Assembly (NCBI GenBank): GCA_046483025.1
Contig: JAWODZ010000116.1
Coordinates: 1-64,000 of the forward strand
Reading direction: 5' to 3'
DNA: 64,000 nucleotides
Origin: CAYUAG01 sp046483025
Lineage (GTDB): Bacteria > Zhuqueibacterota > QNDG01 > CAYUAG01
Positions 45,529 through 55,422 of the stretch are shown here, one piece after another. The position numbers and the translations under genes were made by a program. The notes under the pieces were generated by a model. It was not told where the DNA came from and did no database searches. It saw nothing but the letters and a program-made list of their open reading frames with translations. Positions within the stretch are counted from its first letter, which is position 1. Each line of letters starts with the position of its first letter.

Positions 45529-46197
45529 GTGAAGATTTTAATCATAGAAGATGAAAAAAAAGTAGTAACATTTATAAAAAAAGGACTGAAAAGTGAAGGC
45601 TTTGTGGTTACAACTGCTTTTGATGGCAGACAAGGATTGGAAAAAGCTCTTAATCAATCCTTTGATATTATTATTCTGGATTTAATGCTGCCCAATCTGG
45701 ACGGCTTTACTCTCCTCCAGCACATACGTAAACAGGGAATCAACACAAAAGTCTTGATATTAACAGCCAAAGCTAATGTACAGGATCGGATAAAAGGATT
45801 GAATCTGGGTGCTGATGACTATTTAATCAAGCCGTTTGCTTTTGGCGAACTATTAGCCCGCCTCCGAGCTCTGCTCAGAAGAAGTTATCCAAACAAAAAT
45901 CCGGTTCTCCAATTCAATGATCTATCAATTAATACTCACACCAGAGAAGTTTTCCGACAAGATAAAAAAATCGACCTTTCTGCCAAAGAATACGCCCTGC
46001 TTGAATTTCTTATCTACAATGCAAACCGCGCTCTTAACCGTGCTACAATCTCGGAGCATGTTTGGAATTATAACTTTGATACCGGAACAAATTTTATAGA
46101 TGTCTATATTAACCGGTTGCGTAAGAAAATTGACAAAGGTTACTCAAAAAAATTCATAAAAACCATCAGAGGATTTGGATATATGTTTAAGGGCTAA
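45529..46197 (+). CDS. OmpR/PhoB-family response regulator
   Basis: A 222-residue regulator: receiver domain with phospho-acceptor Asp51 in IIILDLMLPNLDG and the conserved Lys in YLIKPFAFGE, then an OmpR-type winged helix (LSAKEYALLEFLIYNANRAL, FIDVYINRLRKKID, TIRGFGYMFKG). The start is a GTG with only a weak ribosome-binding site. The histidine kinase gene follows 3 bases later. A direct repeat upstream may be its own operator. Confidence 0.93.
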   Translation: MKILIIEDEKKVVTFIKKGLKSEGFVVTTAFDGRQGLEKALNQSFDIIILDLMLPNLDGFTLLQHIRKQGINTKVLILTAKANVQDRIKGLNLGADDYLIKPFAFGELLARLRALLRRSYPNKNPVLQFNDLSINTHTREVFRQDKKIDLSAKEYALLEFLIYNANRALNRATISEHVWNYNFDTGTNFIDVYINRLRKKIDKGYSKKFIKTIRGFGYMFKG

Positions 46198-46200
46198 ACT

Positions 46201-47607
46201 ATGATCAGCAGTTATAAGTTTAAAATAATTTTATGGTATACAAGTCTTTTTACTGCAATTTTATTGGGAGTTTTCATACTTATTTATCTGATACTCGGCT
46301 ATCAACTGCAGCATGAAGTTGATTGTAAGGTTATAAAAAAAGCTGAATGGATGAATTCAGTATTAACAGAAATCAAAAAGCCTCCTCAGGATAAACAAGA
46401 TTTTTTTCGTTCCATTACTTCCCAAAAACATCCTAATTTTTATGATATCAGAGAATATACTGACATAGCGGATCATAAATTTATCCTTTTTATTTTTCGC
46501 GAAGATTCTTTAATGTATCTTACTACGCGATACCATAACTACAGTAATCTGATTGATAATTATCCCGGTCAGCACATGTCTCTTTTTAAAATGCAATTGA
46601 ATTCTACTCCCTTTACCATTATTAAAATACACAAAGAAGGCTATTCAGCTTTTTTAGGATATCAGATTACTACTATTTACTCGGTTAAATCAAAACTTTT
46701 TCAATTACTTGTTATTATTCTCCCTCTTGGTATACTACTCTCCATATTATGCGGTCTTTTTGTTACCCAGCGATCACTAAATATAATTAACCAGATTAAT
46801 AAAACCACTCAAAGTATTACCTCAAAAAATTTACATAAAAGAATACATGTTCCCCAAGGAAATGATGAGATCGGGGAATTGATTGTCACTTTAAACTCAA
46901 TGATCGACCGTCTGGATAAATCCTTTACTATGATAAAACAATTTTCTCAGGATGCAGCCCATGAGCTCAGAACTCCTCTTACCATTATCCGGGGGGAGGT
47001 TGAAGAACTTCTCACTTATGAAAAAATCCCCAACAAGGTTTCAAATTCTCTGGAAAGTATTCTGGAAGAAATTCAGTATCTGATATCAATTTCAAATACA
47101 TTAATGCTCTTACACAGTATTGACACCGGTAAAATTGACTACAATTTCATAAAAATTGATTTAAGCACTATAGTATCAGATACATATGAAGATGCCAGTA
47201 TTCTGGTTTCAGAAAAAAATCAAAAAATTGTATTACGCCAAAACGATAAAGTAAAAATCAACGGTAATGAAGAACTGCTCACCAGACTTCTCTGGAATCT
47301 TATCGATAACAGTGTTAAATATACTCCGGAAGAAAGTATTATCACTATTGAACTTAAAAAGAAAAACAAACATGCAACTATCACTGTTCAGGACAATGGC
47401 TTTGGAATTCCCGAAGATGATATTCCAAGGATTTTTGAAAGATTCTACCGGGTGGATAAATCAAGATCACGGAAACTGGGAGGCAGCGGTCTGGGCCTTT
47501 CCATATGTAAATGGATTGTGGAACTGCATGAAGGCACAATTCAGGTTAAAAGTAAACTGAACAAAGGAACCAAAGTTATAGTTGAATTTCCCATCATAAA
47601 AGATTAA
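46201..47607 (+). CDS. Sensor histidine kinase with HAMP domain
   Basis: A 468-residue membrane kinase. Helix 1 is at about residues 10-33, a periplasmic sensor of about 130 residues follows, and helix 2 is at about 165-187. HAMP leads to the HisKA domain with His254 in FSQDAAHELRTPLT, then the HATPase domain with the N-box LLWNLIDNSVKYTP and G-boxes DNGFGIPEDD and LGGSGLGLSICK. Partner of the OmpR-type regulator encoded just before. The signal is unknown. Confidence 0.92.
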   Translation: MISSYKFKIILWYTSLFTAILLGVFILIYLILGYQLQHEVDCKVIKKAEWMNSVLTEIKKPPQDKQDFFRSITSQKHPNFYDIREYTDIADHKFILFIFREDSLMYLTTRYHNYSNLIDNYPGQHMSLFKMQLNSTPFTIIKIHKEGYSAFLGYQITTIYSVKSKLFQLLVIILPLGILLSILCGLFVTQRSLNIINQINKTTQSITSKNLHKRIHVPQGNDEIGELIVTLNSMIDRLDKSFTMIKQFSQDAAHELRTPLTIIRGEVEELLTYEKIPNKVSNSLESILEEIQYLISISNTLMLLHSIDTGKIDYNFIKIDLSTIVSDTYEDASILVSEKNQKIVLRQNDKVKINGNEELLTRLLWNLIDNSVKYTPEESIITIELKKKNKHATITVQDNGFGIPEDDIPRIFERFYRVDKSRSRKLGGSGLGLSICKWIVELHEGTIQVKSKLNKGTKVIVEFPIIKD

Positions 47608-47615
47608 ATTCTTCT

Positions 47616-48836
47616 ATGATCCAACGTTTTGCCTTATATGGTTTTTTAAAAAATCAACGATATTTTGAACCCTTTCTTCTGTTGTACTTTTTAGATTCTG
47701 GTCTGAATTTTTCCCAGATTGGAGTACTGATATTTTTCCGGGAATTATCCAAAAACCTGTTTGAAATACCCAGTGGCGGCATAGCTGACCTCTACGGCAG
47801 ACGCAGAAGTATGATCCTTTCTTTTGTTTTCTATATTTTCTCCCTTCAAATTTTCTTTTTCTTTCCTTCTTTTGTGTTTATGATAGGAGCCATGGTTTTC
47901 TTTGGAATGGGTGAAGCTTTCCGAAGCGGAACTCACAAAGCCATGATTTTTGCCTGGCTGGATCGTTATGGTCGTTTACAAGAGAAAAACAAAATTTATG
48001 GTTATACTCGTTCTTGGTCAAAAATCGGATCAGCAGTCTCCATTGTCATAGCCAGTGCAATAGTTCTGATATTACGTGATTTCTCCTGGCTTTTTGCTCT
48101 TACCCTCTTTCCCTATATACTGGAAATAATAAATTTTTTAGGTTATCCAGACTATCTGAATTTGCAGTCACATGGCAGTACTAATACAAAAAGTATTTTT
48201 TTCCATCTCTGGAATGCGTTCAAGGATGCTTTTCAAATACCAAAACTGCGGAGACTGCTCACTGAATCCATGTCTTTTGAAGGGATGTTTGCTTCGGTAA
48301 AAGATTACATTCAGCCTATAATCAAAAATTCAATGCTCTTACTTCCCCTGCTCATACACCTTACTGAATTCCAGCGAACCACTGTTATGGTAAGTATAAC
48401 CTACCTCCTGTTCCATATTTTTTCTGCCTGGGGCAGCAGAAAATCCTATAAAATTAGTCAAAAAACCGGTAGTCTGGAGACCGCTGCTGATTTTATCTGG
48501 AAGGTTACCTTTCTTTTGTATATGCTTTTACTCCTATTCATTCTGTTTAAAATACCAATACCTCTGATAATCATAATTTTTATTCTGCTCTATTTTACCC
48601 AAAATCTCTGGCGGCCTATTCTCATCAGCCGTTTTGAATCCTTTGCAATTGACTTTAAAGCAGCCACTATCCTTTCCATTGAGAGCCAGGCAAAATCAGT
48701 TTCAGTTATGATCCTGGCCCCGGTTATTGGATTTTCTATTGATTTGGTAAAACCATTTTCTCAGGGTGTTGAATTCTGGCCTATCGGGGTAATTGGATGC
48801 GTTATATCGGGATTGATCTTGTTAAGGAGGAGATAG
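47616..48836 (+). CDS. Major facilitator superfamily transporter
   Basis: A 406-residue permease with about twelve hydrophobic helices. The loop ADLYGRRRSMILSFVFYI is the family signature (G-x-x-x-D/G-R-x-G/R-R) after helix 2, and GMGEAFRSGTHKAMIFAWLDR follows as in drug-efflux-like members. The gene begins 8 bases after the kinase gene, so it is co-transcribed with the two-component system and may be its target. The substrate cannot be told from sequence; it ends shortly after its last helix with an Arg-rich tail. Confidence 0.85.
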   Translation: MIQRFALYGFLKNQRYFEPFLLLYFLDSGLNFSQIGVLIFFRELSKNLFEIPSGGIADLYGRRRSMILSFVFYIFSLQIFFFFPSFVFMIGAMVFFGMGEAFRSGTHKAMIFAWLDRYGRLQEKNKIYGYTRSWSKIGSAVSIVIASAIVLILRDFSWLFALTLFPYILEIINFLGYPDYLNLQSHGSTNTKSIFFHLWNAFKDAFQIPKLRRLLTESMSFEGMFASVKDYIQPIIKNSMLLLPLLIHLTEFQRTTVMVSITYLLFHIFSAWGSRKSYKISQKTGSLETAADFIWKVTFLLYMLLLLFILFKIPIPLIIIIFILLYFTQNLWRPILISRFESFAIDFKAATILSIESQAKSVSVMILAPVIGFSIDLVKPFSQGVEFWPIGVIGCVISGLILLRRR

Positions 48837-48862
48837 GCAAATGTTAGATTAACAGACCTCAA

Positions 48863-49002
48863 GAGACTGTCCAAAAAGTCAATTTACGTCTTTGCGAGAA
48901 TTGCAGCAACGAAGTAATCTCTAAAATTTAAACACGAAAAGCAGGAGACTGCTTCACAAAAAACACTCGCAGTGACGTATTCTGGACTTTTTCGACAGTC
49001 TC
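48863..49002. repeat. 140-base palindromic element of the CGAAG/GCGAG type
   Basis: The ends are inverted: GAGACTGTCCAAAAAGTC at the left and GACTTTTTCGACAGTCTC at the right. Inside, CGTCTTTGCGAG near 48887 pairs imperfectly with CTCGCAGTGACG near 48967, and GAAGTAATCTC with GAGACTGCTTC. It is a MITE- or REP-like sequence of a kind scattered through many bacterial genomes, with no coding capacity. Confidence 0.75.
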
Positions 49003-49096
49003 GCCAGGTTTTAAAGACCTGGGAAGTTCTCGATTTCTTCTTTTCTCAAAGGGGGATTACAGGTGGATTTTCTGCTAATTCCAGGTGAGTTTCCCC

Positions 49097-49129
49097 AGTT
49101 GGTCTCCATCTTGGAGATGGAGACCAACT
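49097..49129. repeat. Perfect 15-bp inverted repeat
   Basis: AGTTGGTCTCCATCT and its exact complement AGATGGAGACCAACT are separated by three bases (TGG), giving a very stable hairpin. No long T-run follows on the plus strand, so it is more a repeat element than a terminator. Confidence 0.75.
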
Positions 49130-49377
49130 TTACCCCATCCCATAATTATAAATTTATACAATCATTATATATCATTAAAAATCCCGGTTACCAAAATAAT
49201 TCCTCTGGCATACAATGTGTCATTTTATATGTACTATGATTCTTACGAGAAAGTATTTCAAAAGTGTATGGAATGTGTCAATATACTGGAAAAAATTTCA
49301 AATCTGAACAATATTCTTCAGTATTCTTCATTTCAAAAAATATCTGAAAAATAAATATCTATCGGCACTTTAAAGAA

Positions 49378-50163
49378 ATGGCTTTTACTAATTTAAAAAT
49401 ACTACCTAACCAAACAGGAGAATTGTATAAAATGCATAAAAACTCAAATGTTCAGTTCACCCTTACTGACTCTTCCGGTACCGGAGTGGACAGTACCTCT
49501 ATAACAGTAGGAATAAATGATTCCACCATTGTTGCTGACGGTGCTGATCAGACCGGAGGACAGGTACAGATTCTCTCACACAGTTCCTCCTGCACCATTC
49601 TCTATGACCCGGTCACTGATTTTACCCCTGATTCTGTGGTTACTGTTTCTGTACGGGTAAACGATTTAGCTGAAACTCCCAATACGCTGGATGAAGCAGA
49701 AGTGACTGATCCCGATGATTTAGAGGTATACTATTTTCTGACCTCCACCGGTGAATGGAGCCTTCTTAATGTTACCGGATACGATGATACCTGTATCCAG
49801 GTAAAAGTAATCCGGTTTTGTTATCTGGTCACCGGCAAATCCACAGAAACCACTACGATACAGGACAGAGAAAAACAAATGCCGGATGCATGTATCTTGC
49901 ATCAGAACCACCCAAATCCGTTCAATCCGGAAACCACTATCTCCTATACCTTATCAAAACCTGCACAGGTAACGCTTACAGTATACAACCTGATAGGTCA
50001 GCCGGTGCGCATTCTGGTTAACCGTAAAATGTCTGACGGCACCCATCAGGTGACCTGGAATGCAAAGAATGATGGCGGACAGACTGTACCCAGCGGAATT
50101 TATATCTATATTCTCAAAAGCGGTTCTTATTCTGAAATGCAAAAGATGCTGTTGATGAAGTAG
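49378..50163 (+). pseudogene. 5'-truncated secreted protein with FlgD-like sorting domain
   Basis: A 261-codon reading frame whose protein lacks a signal peptide at the start although its C-terminus is a complete sorting module: HQNHPNPFNPETTISYTLSK, VTLTVYNLIGQPVRILVN, and PSGIYIYILKSGSYSEMQKMLLMK at the end. Before it lies a beta-rich stretch (VQFTLTDSSGTGVDSTSITV, VSVRVNDLAETPNTLDEAE). An in-frame stop at 49345 closes the frame, and no ribosome-binding site is convincing. The composition looks less AT-rich than the neighbours. It is best read as the 3' remnant of a larger secreted-protein gene, left among repeats. Confidence 0.65.
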
Positions 50164-50190
50164 CTATCTGAAAAACCTGTTATACAGACG

Positions 50191-50267
50191 GGATTGTCTA
50201 AAAAGTCATGGACTTGTCAGTCTGAGTACCATCGAAGACTGACAAGTTAATGGTTTTTGAACAGGCC
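50191..50267. repeat. Hairpin repeat after the truncated gene
   Basis: ACTTGTCAGTCT (50212-50223) and AGACTGACAAGT (50236-50247) are perfect inverted copies with a 12-base loop (GAGTACCATCGA). The flanks (GGATTGTCTAAAAAGTCA at the left, GGTTTTTGAACAGGCC at the right) resemble the GACTGTCCAAAAAGTC end of the element at 48863, which suggests a related family. Confidence 0.65.
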
Positions 50268-50360
50268 ACGATTGAAGAGATGAGCTGTTAAAATGCAAAT
50301 AGTAACGTTGCTCTTTATTAAACCGGTTTCACAGTCTTTTAAAAATTTATATTAATAAAA

Positions 50361-51479
50361 TTATTCGAAAGGAAAATATAAAGAAGCATTAAAATTATCA
50401 TCAATGAGAAAATTAGTGACTCCTCCAATATCCCTTATAAGCATATCAGTAGCAGATAAGATAAATCCAATATTTTTTTCAATTTTTGTTTCTATAAAAA
50501 AATTTGTATTCCTTAAGATTTCTTCCTTATCATCCCACACATTATTACAATTTATATTAACTCTTGCATATTTCTCTTTTATTTCACCATTAACATTTTC
50601 CTTGAGATTTTCAGGCAAAGATTTGGAGGATAAGGAAATATTAATATCAACATCATCATTATAGGCCATGGCGATATTATATAAAAGATTGATCAAAGAT
50701 AAAGAAATAATCTCTTTTCTACCATTTATACTTAATTTTGCATTATCAACTTTTAACTTAATGTTGACAAATTCATAAATCTCTAAAGACAAAATATGAA
50801 TAATATTTTTAATAAGTTCAGGCAAAAAAATAATTTCCCGACTATTCTGCTCTTCTGAATATTTAGCAATCTTTTCAGTGAATGATTTAATATCAGTTAT
50901 TTGTTTAAAATTATCAGTAATCTTCTTTTTTAAACCATCCGGTACATCTTTTAAATCATATATTTTTTTTATGTGTTTTTCTAATGAATCCAAATATTTA
51001 AAATTGTACTTATAAATAACCTCACTGCCGATAGAAGGACCAAATTCAGTAAGAAAATTAAAAAAATTATCTTTCAGTATTTTGTTTTGTTTACTGTATA
51101 TGGTTAATTTTAAATGATGTTTTACCCTGGTTGATACTTCAATGAGATTAAAGGGTTTAATAATATAATCAACTGCTCCCATTTCAAATCCCTTAATCTT
51201 GTCCTCTGCTTCTGCTTTAGCAGTAAGAAATACTACTGGAATATCCCGGGTTTCTTCCTCAGTTTTTAAAAGCTCACACACTTCATACCCATCGGTTCCC
51301 GGCATCATAACATCTAATAATATCAAATCCGGATGATATTGAATTGCAGCTTTAAATCCTTCAAATCCATCTTCAGCAGTAATCACATTATATCCTTCTT
51401 TTTCCATATAGTGAGTTAATAGTCTGATATTTGAAGGATTATCATCAACAGTCAATATGGTAATTTCTTCAGGTTTCAC
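50361..51479 (-). CDS. Receiver protein with degenerate kinase-like C-terminus
   Basis: A 372-residue protein. Residues 1-125 are a normal receiver: ILTVDDNPSNIRLL, phospho-acceptor in LILLDVMMPGTDGYEV, and YIIKPFN. The rest looks like the remnant of a histidine kinase: FTEKIAKYSEEQ in place of a HisKA helix, LLYNIAMAYNDDVDI where an N-box would be, and FILSATDMLIRDIGG where the G2 box would be. No phospho-His and no DxGxG are present, so catalysis is unlikely. It overlaps the hybrid-kinase gene by four bases and is the last gene of the chemosensory row. Confidence 0.72.
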   Translation of the reverse strand: MKPEEITILTVDDNPSNIRLLTHYMEKEGYNVITAEDGFEGFKAAIQYHPDLILLDVMMPGTDGYEVCELLKTEEETRDIPVVFLTAKAEAEDKIKGFEMGAVDYIIKPFNLIEVSTRVKHHLKLTIYSKQNKILKDNFFNFLTEFGPSIGSEVIYKYNFKYLDSLEKHIKKIYDLKDVPDGLKKKITDNFKQITDIKSFTEKIAKYSEEQNSREIIFLPELIKNIIHILSLEIYEFVNIKLKVDNAKLSINGRKEIISLSLINLLYNIAMAYNDDVDINISLSSKSLPENLKENVNGEIKEKYARVNINCNNVWDDKEEILRNTNFFIETKIEKNIGFILSATDMLIRDIGGVTNFLIDDNFNASLYFPFE

Positions 51480-54400
51480 TTATTATTCTCCATAAGCTCA
51501 TCATATTCCGTAATAATCTCTTTTTTTAATTCCTGTAGTTTATCCCAGTCGCCTTCTTTACCAGTATCTTCAATTTCTTTTCCTATCTTTGAAAATATCG
51601 GAAACCCATAAGAAGCAGCTGTTCCTTTTAAAGAATGACCGAATCTTATTACTTCCTCAATATTTTTTTCTTTAAAATCCTTTTGGAACTTTTCTACTTT
51701 TTTGGTTATATCCTCTTTAAAAAATTCCTGTAATTCTTGCATCATTGGATCCGAAGTATCGACAAAAGTTGATTCTTCAGCGACGGATTCTGTTTCTTCC
51801 CGGGCAACTTCTTCCGTTACTTTTTCTGTTGTTATAGCATATTTTTCTAGTAATTCACTAAGTCTTTCTTGATCGACAGGTTTAGAAATATAATCAGTAC
51901 AACCAGCATCAATGGTTTTTTGCCTGTGTTCCTTCATAGCATGCGCAGTAAGGGCAATAATGGGAAGATCTTTATATTTCTTCTGTTCTCGAATTTTTTC
52001 AGTAGCAGTAAATCCATCCATTACAGGCATTTCCATATCCATAAGTACAACATCAAAAGAGGATTTCTCAAGTAACTTTAATACTTCTTTTCCATTTACT
52101 GCAAGTTCCACTTCATATCCCATCCGGTTTAGAATATGTTTCATTAATTTCTGTCCAGATATATCATCATCTGCTAATAAAATTTTACTTTTCTTGGATA
52201 CAACAGTGGGTTTCTTCTTTGCTTTCTTTTTAACCCCTCTTTCTGATATTAAATAATTTAGCTGATTCATAAGAGTTTCCGGAGTTTCATGTGTCTTTTG
52301 CAATAATAATTCGTAATTATGACTTAATTTAGATCGATCTTGGGATGTTAATTTTTTACTTGTATATATTACAACCGGTATATCTTTTGTTTTCTCTGAT
52401 TCCTTGACAACTTCTAAAACTTCAAACCCATCTATACCTGGCATAAGAAGATCAAGAATAATTAATGAGATCTTGTTGTTTTTCTTCAAATAATCAATGG
52501 CATTATTACCATTATTAAAAGTTTTAACTTTTAAATCTCTTTTCCTGAGAATTTTTTCGAAAAAATTAAGAACCGCGTCATCATCATCAACAACAATAAT
52601 TTCTTTTTTCTTAATTGAAGGCATTCCAATAAATTGGTGTAATGTTTTTAATAATTCAGTCTCTTGAGCAGGCTTCTCTATATATTCCACTGCACCCATG
52701 CTAAAAGCTTTTTTCTGGTTAGATAAAACAGAATAAACTAGTACAGGTATTTCTTTGGTAAGGTTCCCTGCTTTTAATTTTTGTAAAACCTCCCATCCAT
52801 CTATTTTACCAGGTAAAAGAATTTCCAGAATTATGGCATCAGGCCGATAAAACTTTGCCTTAATAATTCCGTCTTCTCCAGATGTACTGCAATAAACTTC
52901 ATATCCATCTTTTTGTAAATATCTCTGCAGTAATTCAAGCGCACTTCCGTTATCTTCGATTAGTAAAACGCTTGGTTGAACACCTTCTTCTCTTAATCCC
53001 TTGATATTTGATAAGACTGTTGAATCTTCACTCATTGTGGACTTAACTTTACCTTTATCAGAGGTAATTTTTTTTACTTCAGGCTTATCTTTGCTGGATA
53101 TTACTTCAACCGGGATAGAAAAAGAAAATGTACTTCCTTTATCAACTTCAGATTCCAGCCATATTTCACCATTCAACAGATCAACCATTTGTTTGCATAA
53201 AGACAAACCGAGTCCTGTGCCCCCGAATCTTCTGGTTATAGAAGCGTCTACCTGGGTGAAAGATTCGAAAATCAATCCTTTCTTTTCTGGTTTAATCCCA
53301 ATACCTGTGTCTTTCACATTTATTAATAATTGTGCCTTATTCTCCTTTTTCTGTTTAATAGTGACATCTATTTCAATTTTACCTTCTTCAGTGAACTTTA
53401 TAGCATTACCAATTAAATTCACCATGATCTGACGTATTTTTAAACTATCTGCATTAATTATGGGTAATTTTTTAGGATTTTTATTTAACTTAAAGGTTAA
53501 CCCTTTATCTAAAACTTTCGGTCGTAACAGTTGACTCACACTATCTACAAGTTTTTCCAGATCAAACTCTTGATTATCAACCTCCATCCTGCCGGTTTCT
53601 ACTTTAGCCAAATCCAAAATCTGATTAATTATTTGCAGCAAACTTTCGCCATTCAGTTTTATAGTACGAATAAAATCAACCAGATCATTAGATAAGTTCT
53701 CTTGCAATAACAGATCTGAAAACCCAATAATACTGTTCATAGGTGTACGTATCTCGTGACTCATATTAGCTAAGAATTCACTCTTTGCACGATTAGCACT
53801 TTGTGCAACTTCTTTACTTTCCTTTTCACTTTCATATAAACGAGCATTAATTATTCCCATTGCAACCTGATCAGCAATCATTGTCATCATGGTCAGATCT
53901 TTTTCATCAAAATAATTTAATTTACTGCTGACAAGATTTAATACTCCTAAAAGTTTATCACCTTTTTTTATCAGTACTACCAATTCTGATCTTATTTCTG
54001 GAATAATCTCTTTATACCCTGATTCACTTTTAACATTATCAATAAAGATTGCTTTATCACTTTTAACTGCTTTGCCAACTATTCCGTCATCGAAATACTT
54101 CTTTTTAGAAAGATATTTACTGAATGGCCCATCATGCGCTTGTATATATAATTTATCATTATTTTCATTATTAAGCATTAATATAATATGAGTATCCTCA
54201 AATTCTTCATTCAATGATTCCACAATATGCTGACAGAGCTCGGCAATATTTAAGGTCGAAACAGCTTTTTTGGATACTTCATTAATTAATGAAAGTTGTC
54301 TGGTCTGGCGCCTTTCTTGCTGAAGCAATCGTGCATTTTCAATAGCAACAGCAGCTTGCCCGGCAAGAATGGTAAGAGTTCTAAGGTCAGCTTCTATAAA

Positions 54401-55387
54401 CTGATGCAGTCCTGATTTTATAAGTACAATGACACCTAAAATTTTATCCTCATATTGCATGGGAACTACTAATATCGATTCATCAGCAGGCTTTTCATCT
54501 TTATTATAAAAGGCTTTGGGATGTTTGGAAACATCAGCAATTAATTCAGATTTACCCTTAGAATAAGAGGTCCCAATAATACCTTGACCAACTTTTTCTT
54601 TTAGTTTATCAATCTTCTCTTTTTTATTTAAATTAATTTTACTTTTCCCATAAAAAACCGGTATCAAATACTGTCCTTCATCATCGATCAGATAAATCCT
54701 ACAGTCATCATAATCAATAAGTTTTTTTACACCAACTGCAATAGCTTCTGCAACATCTTCAGGCATCAGCATCCGGTTTAATTTTTCAGCTACTTCATTG
54801 ATTGCCTCAATAGTTTCCAGAGCTTTACGCAATTCCTTGTTGGCTTCCTCTAGTTCCTGATTTCTTTGTACGGCATTCTCAAAAGTTGAAAATAATAAAT
54901 CAAGAATCTGCATACGATCAGAGGTAATAAAGTGTTTTTGTCCCGCAAAAAATATTTCTATTCCCATCTCTGTAATAGAATTCCTTCTTAACTCCTGATT
55001 CGCAAGTATATATTGAATTCGTGATATTAAAAACTGTTCACTGTACGGTTTGGTGACAAAATTATCAGCCCCACTTAAAAGACCTCTTATAACATCTCGT
55101 GGATCAAATAACTGAGTTAATAGAATAACAGGAATATATTTTAAATTATCCTCTGAACGTATCTGACGACATAACTCATAACCATCCATCTCAGGCATTA
55201 ATATATCACTTATTACAATCGTCGGTTTATTCTTCCTCATATATTTCAATGCATCATTTCCATTTTTTTCTATATGAGCTGAATAATTATGTTTCTTTAA
55301 TATGTGTTTTAGATGTAAAGCTTGAGTTGGACTATCTTCGACGATAAGTATTTCCACACCTATATTTATTGAATCATTTTTAGGCAT
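51476..55387 (-). CDS. Hybrid histidine kinase REC-GAF-GAF-HisKA-HATPase-REC-REC-REC-HPt
   Basis: A 1303-residue soluble kinase with no membrane helix. Domains in order: REC1 (Asp61, VISDILMPEMDGYE); GAF1 (about 190-350); GAF2 (about 365-515); HisKA with His544 (ANMSHEIRTPMN); HATPase with N-box NLIGNAIKFT and DTGIGI; REC2 (about 805-920); REC3 (Asp near 978, LIILDLLMPGIDG); REC4 (Asp near 1116, VVLMDMEMPVMDG); and a C-terminal HPt with His near 1250 (FGHSLKGTAAS). REC2 has Glu855 instead of Asp (AIILEILLPG). The protein forms a whole phosphorelay in one chain. It lies 35 bases after cheB and probably receives or passes phosphate for the chemosensory system. Confidence 0.9.
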   Translation of the reverse strand: MPKNDSINIGVEILIVEDSPTQALHLKHILKKHNYSAHIEKNGNDALKYMRKNKPTIVISDILMPEMDGYELCRQIRSEDNLKYIPVILLTQLFDPRDVIRGLLSGADNFVTKPYSEQFLISRIQYILANQELRRNSITEMGIEIFFAGQKHFITSDRMQILDLLFSTFENAVQRNQELEEANKELRKALETIEAINEVAEKLNRMLMPEDVAEAIAVGVKKLIDYDDCRIYLIDDEGQYLIPVFYGKSKINLNKKEKIDKLKEKVGQGIIGTSYSKGKSELIADVSKHPKAFYNKDEKPADESILVVPMQYEDKILGVIVLIKSGLHQFIEADLRTLTILAGQAAVAIENARLLQQERRQTRQLSLINEVSKKAVSTLNIAELCQHIVESLNEEFEDTHIILMLNNENNDKLYIQAHDGPFSKYLSKKKYFDDGIVGKAVKSDKAIFIDNVKSESGYKEIIPEIRSELVVLIKKGDKLLGVLNLVSSKLNYFDEKDLTMMTMIADQVAMGIINARLYESEKESKEVAQSANRAKSEFLANMSHEIRTPMNSIIGFSDLLLQENLSNDLVDFIRTIKLNGESLLQIINQILDLAKVETGRMEVDNQEFDLEKLVDSVSQLLRPKVLDKGLTFKLNKNPKKLPIINADSLKIRQIMVNLIGNAIKFTEEGKIEIDVTIKQKKENKAQLLINVKDTGIGIKPEKKGLIFESFTQVDASITRRFGGTGLGLSLCKQMVDLLNGEIWLESEVDKGSTFSFSIPVEVISSKDKPEVKKITSDKGKVKSTMSEDSTVLSNIKGLREEGVQPSVLLIEDNGSALELLQRYLQKDGYEVYCSTSGEDGIIKAKFYRPDAIILEILLPGKIDGWEVLQKLKAGNLTKEIPVLVYSVLSNQKKAFSMGAVEYIEKPAQETELLKTLHQFIGMPSIKKKEIIVVDDDDAVLNFFEKILRKRDLKVKTFNNGNNAIDYLKKNNKISLIILDLLMPGIDGFEVLEVVKESEKTKDIPVVIYTSKKLTSQDRSKLSHNYELLLQKTHETPETLMNQLNYLISERGVKKKAKKKPTVVSKKSKILLADDDISGQKLMKHILNRMGYEVELAVNGKEVLKLLEKSSFDVVLMDMEMPVMDGFTATEKIREQKKYKDLPIIALTAHAMKEHRQKTIDAGCTDYISKPVDQERLSELLEKYAITTEKVTEEVAREETESVAEESTFVDTSDPMMQELQEFFKEDITKKVEKFQKDFKEKNIEEVIRFGHSLKGTAASYGFPIFSKIGKEIEDTGKEGDWDKLQELKKEIITEYDELMENNK

Positions 55388-55422
55388 AACCTATTCCTCT
55401 AAATACTTTTTATTAATGATTA

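Larger units (their letters stand above)
48837..49377. other. Repeat-rich intergenic region of about 540 bases
   Basis: It contains a 140-base palindromic element (48863-49002), a perfect 15-bp inverted repeat (49097-49129), and about 250 bases of AT-rich sequence before a truncated secreted-protein gene. A plus-strand ORF of 89 codons (49085-49354) starts within the repeat and looks spurious. Confidence 0.6.

Noticed and set aside
49085..49354. 89-codon plus-strand ORF (MSFPSWSPSWRW...)
   Set aside because: It begins inside a perfect inverted repeat, shows no domain or ribosome-binding site, and its residues follow repeat DNA; probably spurious.
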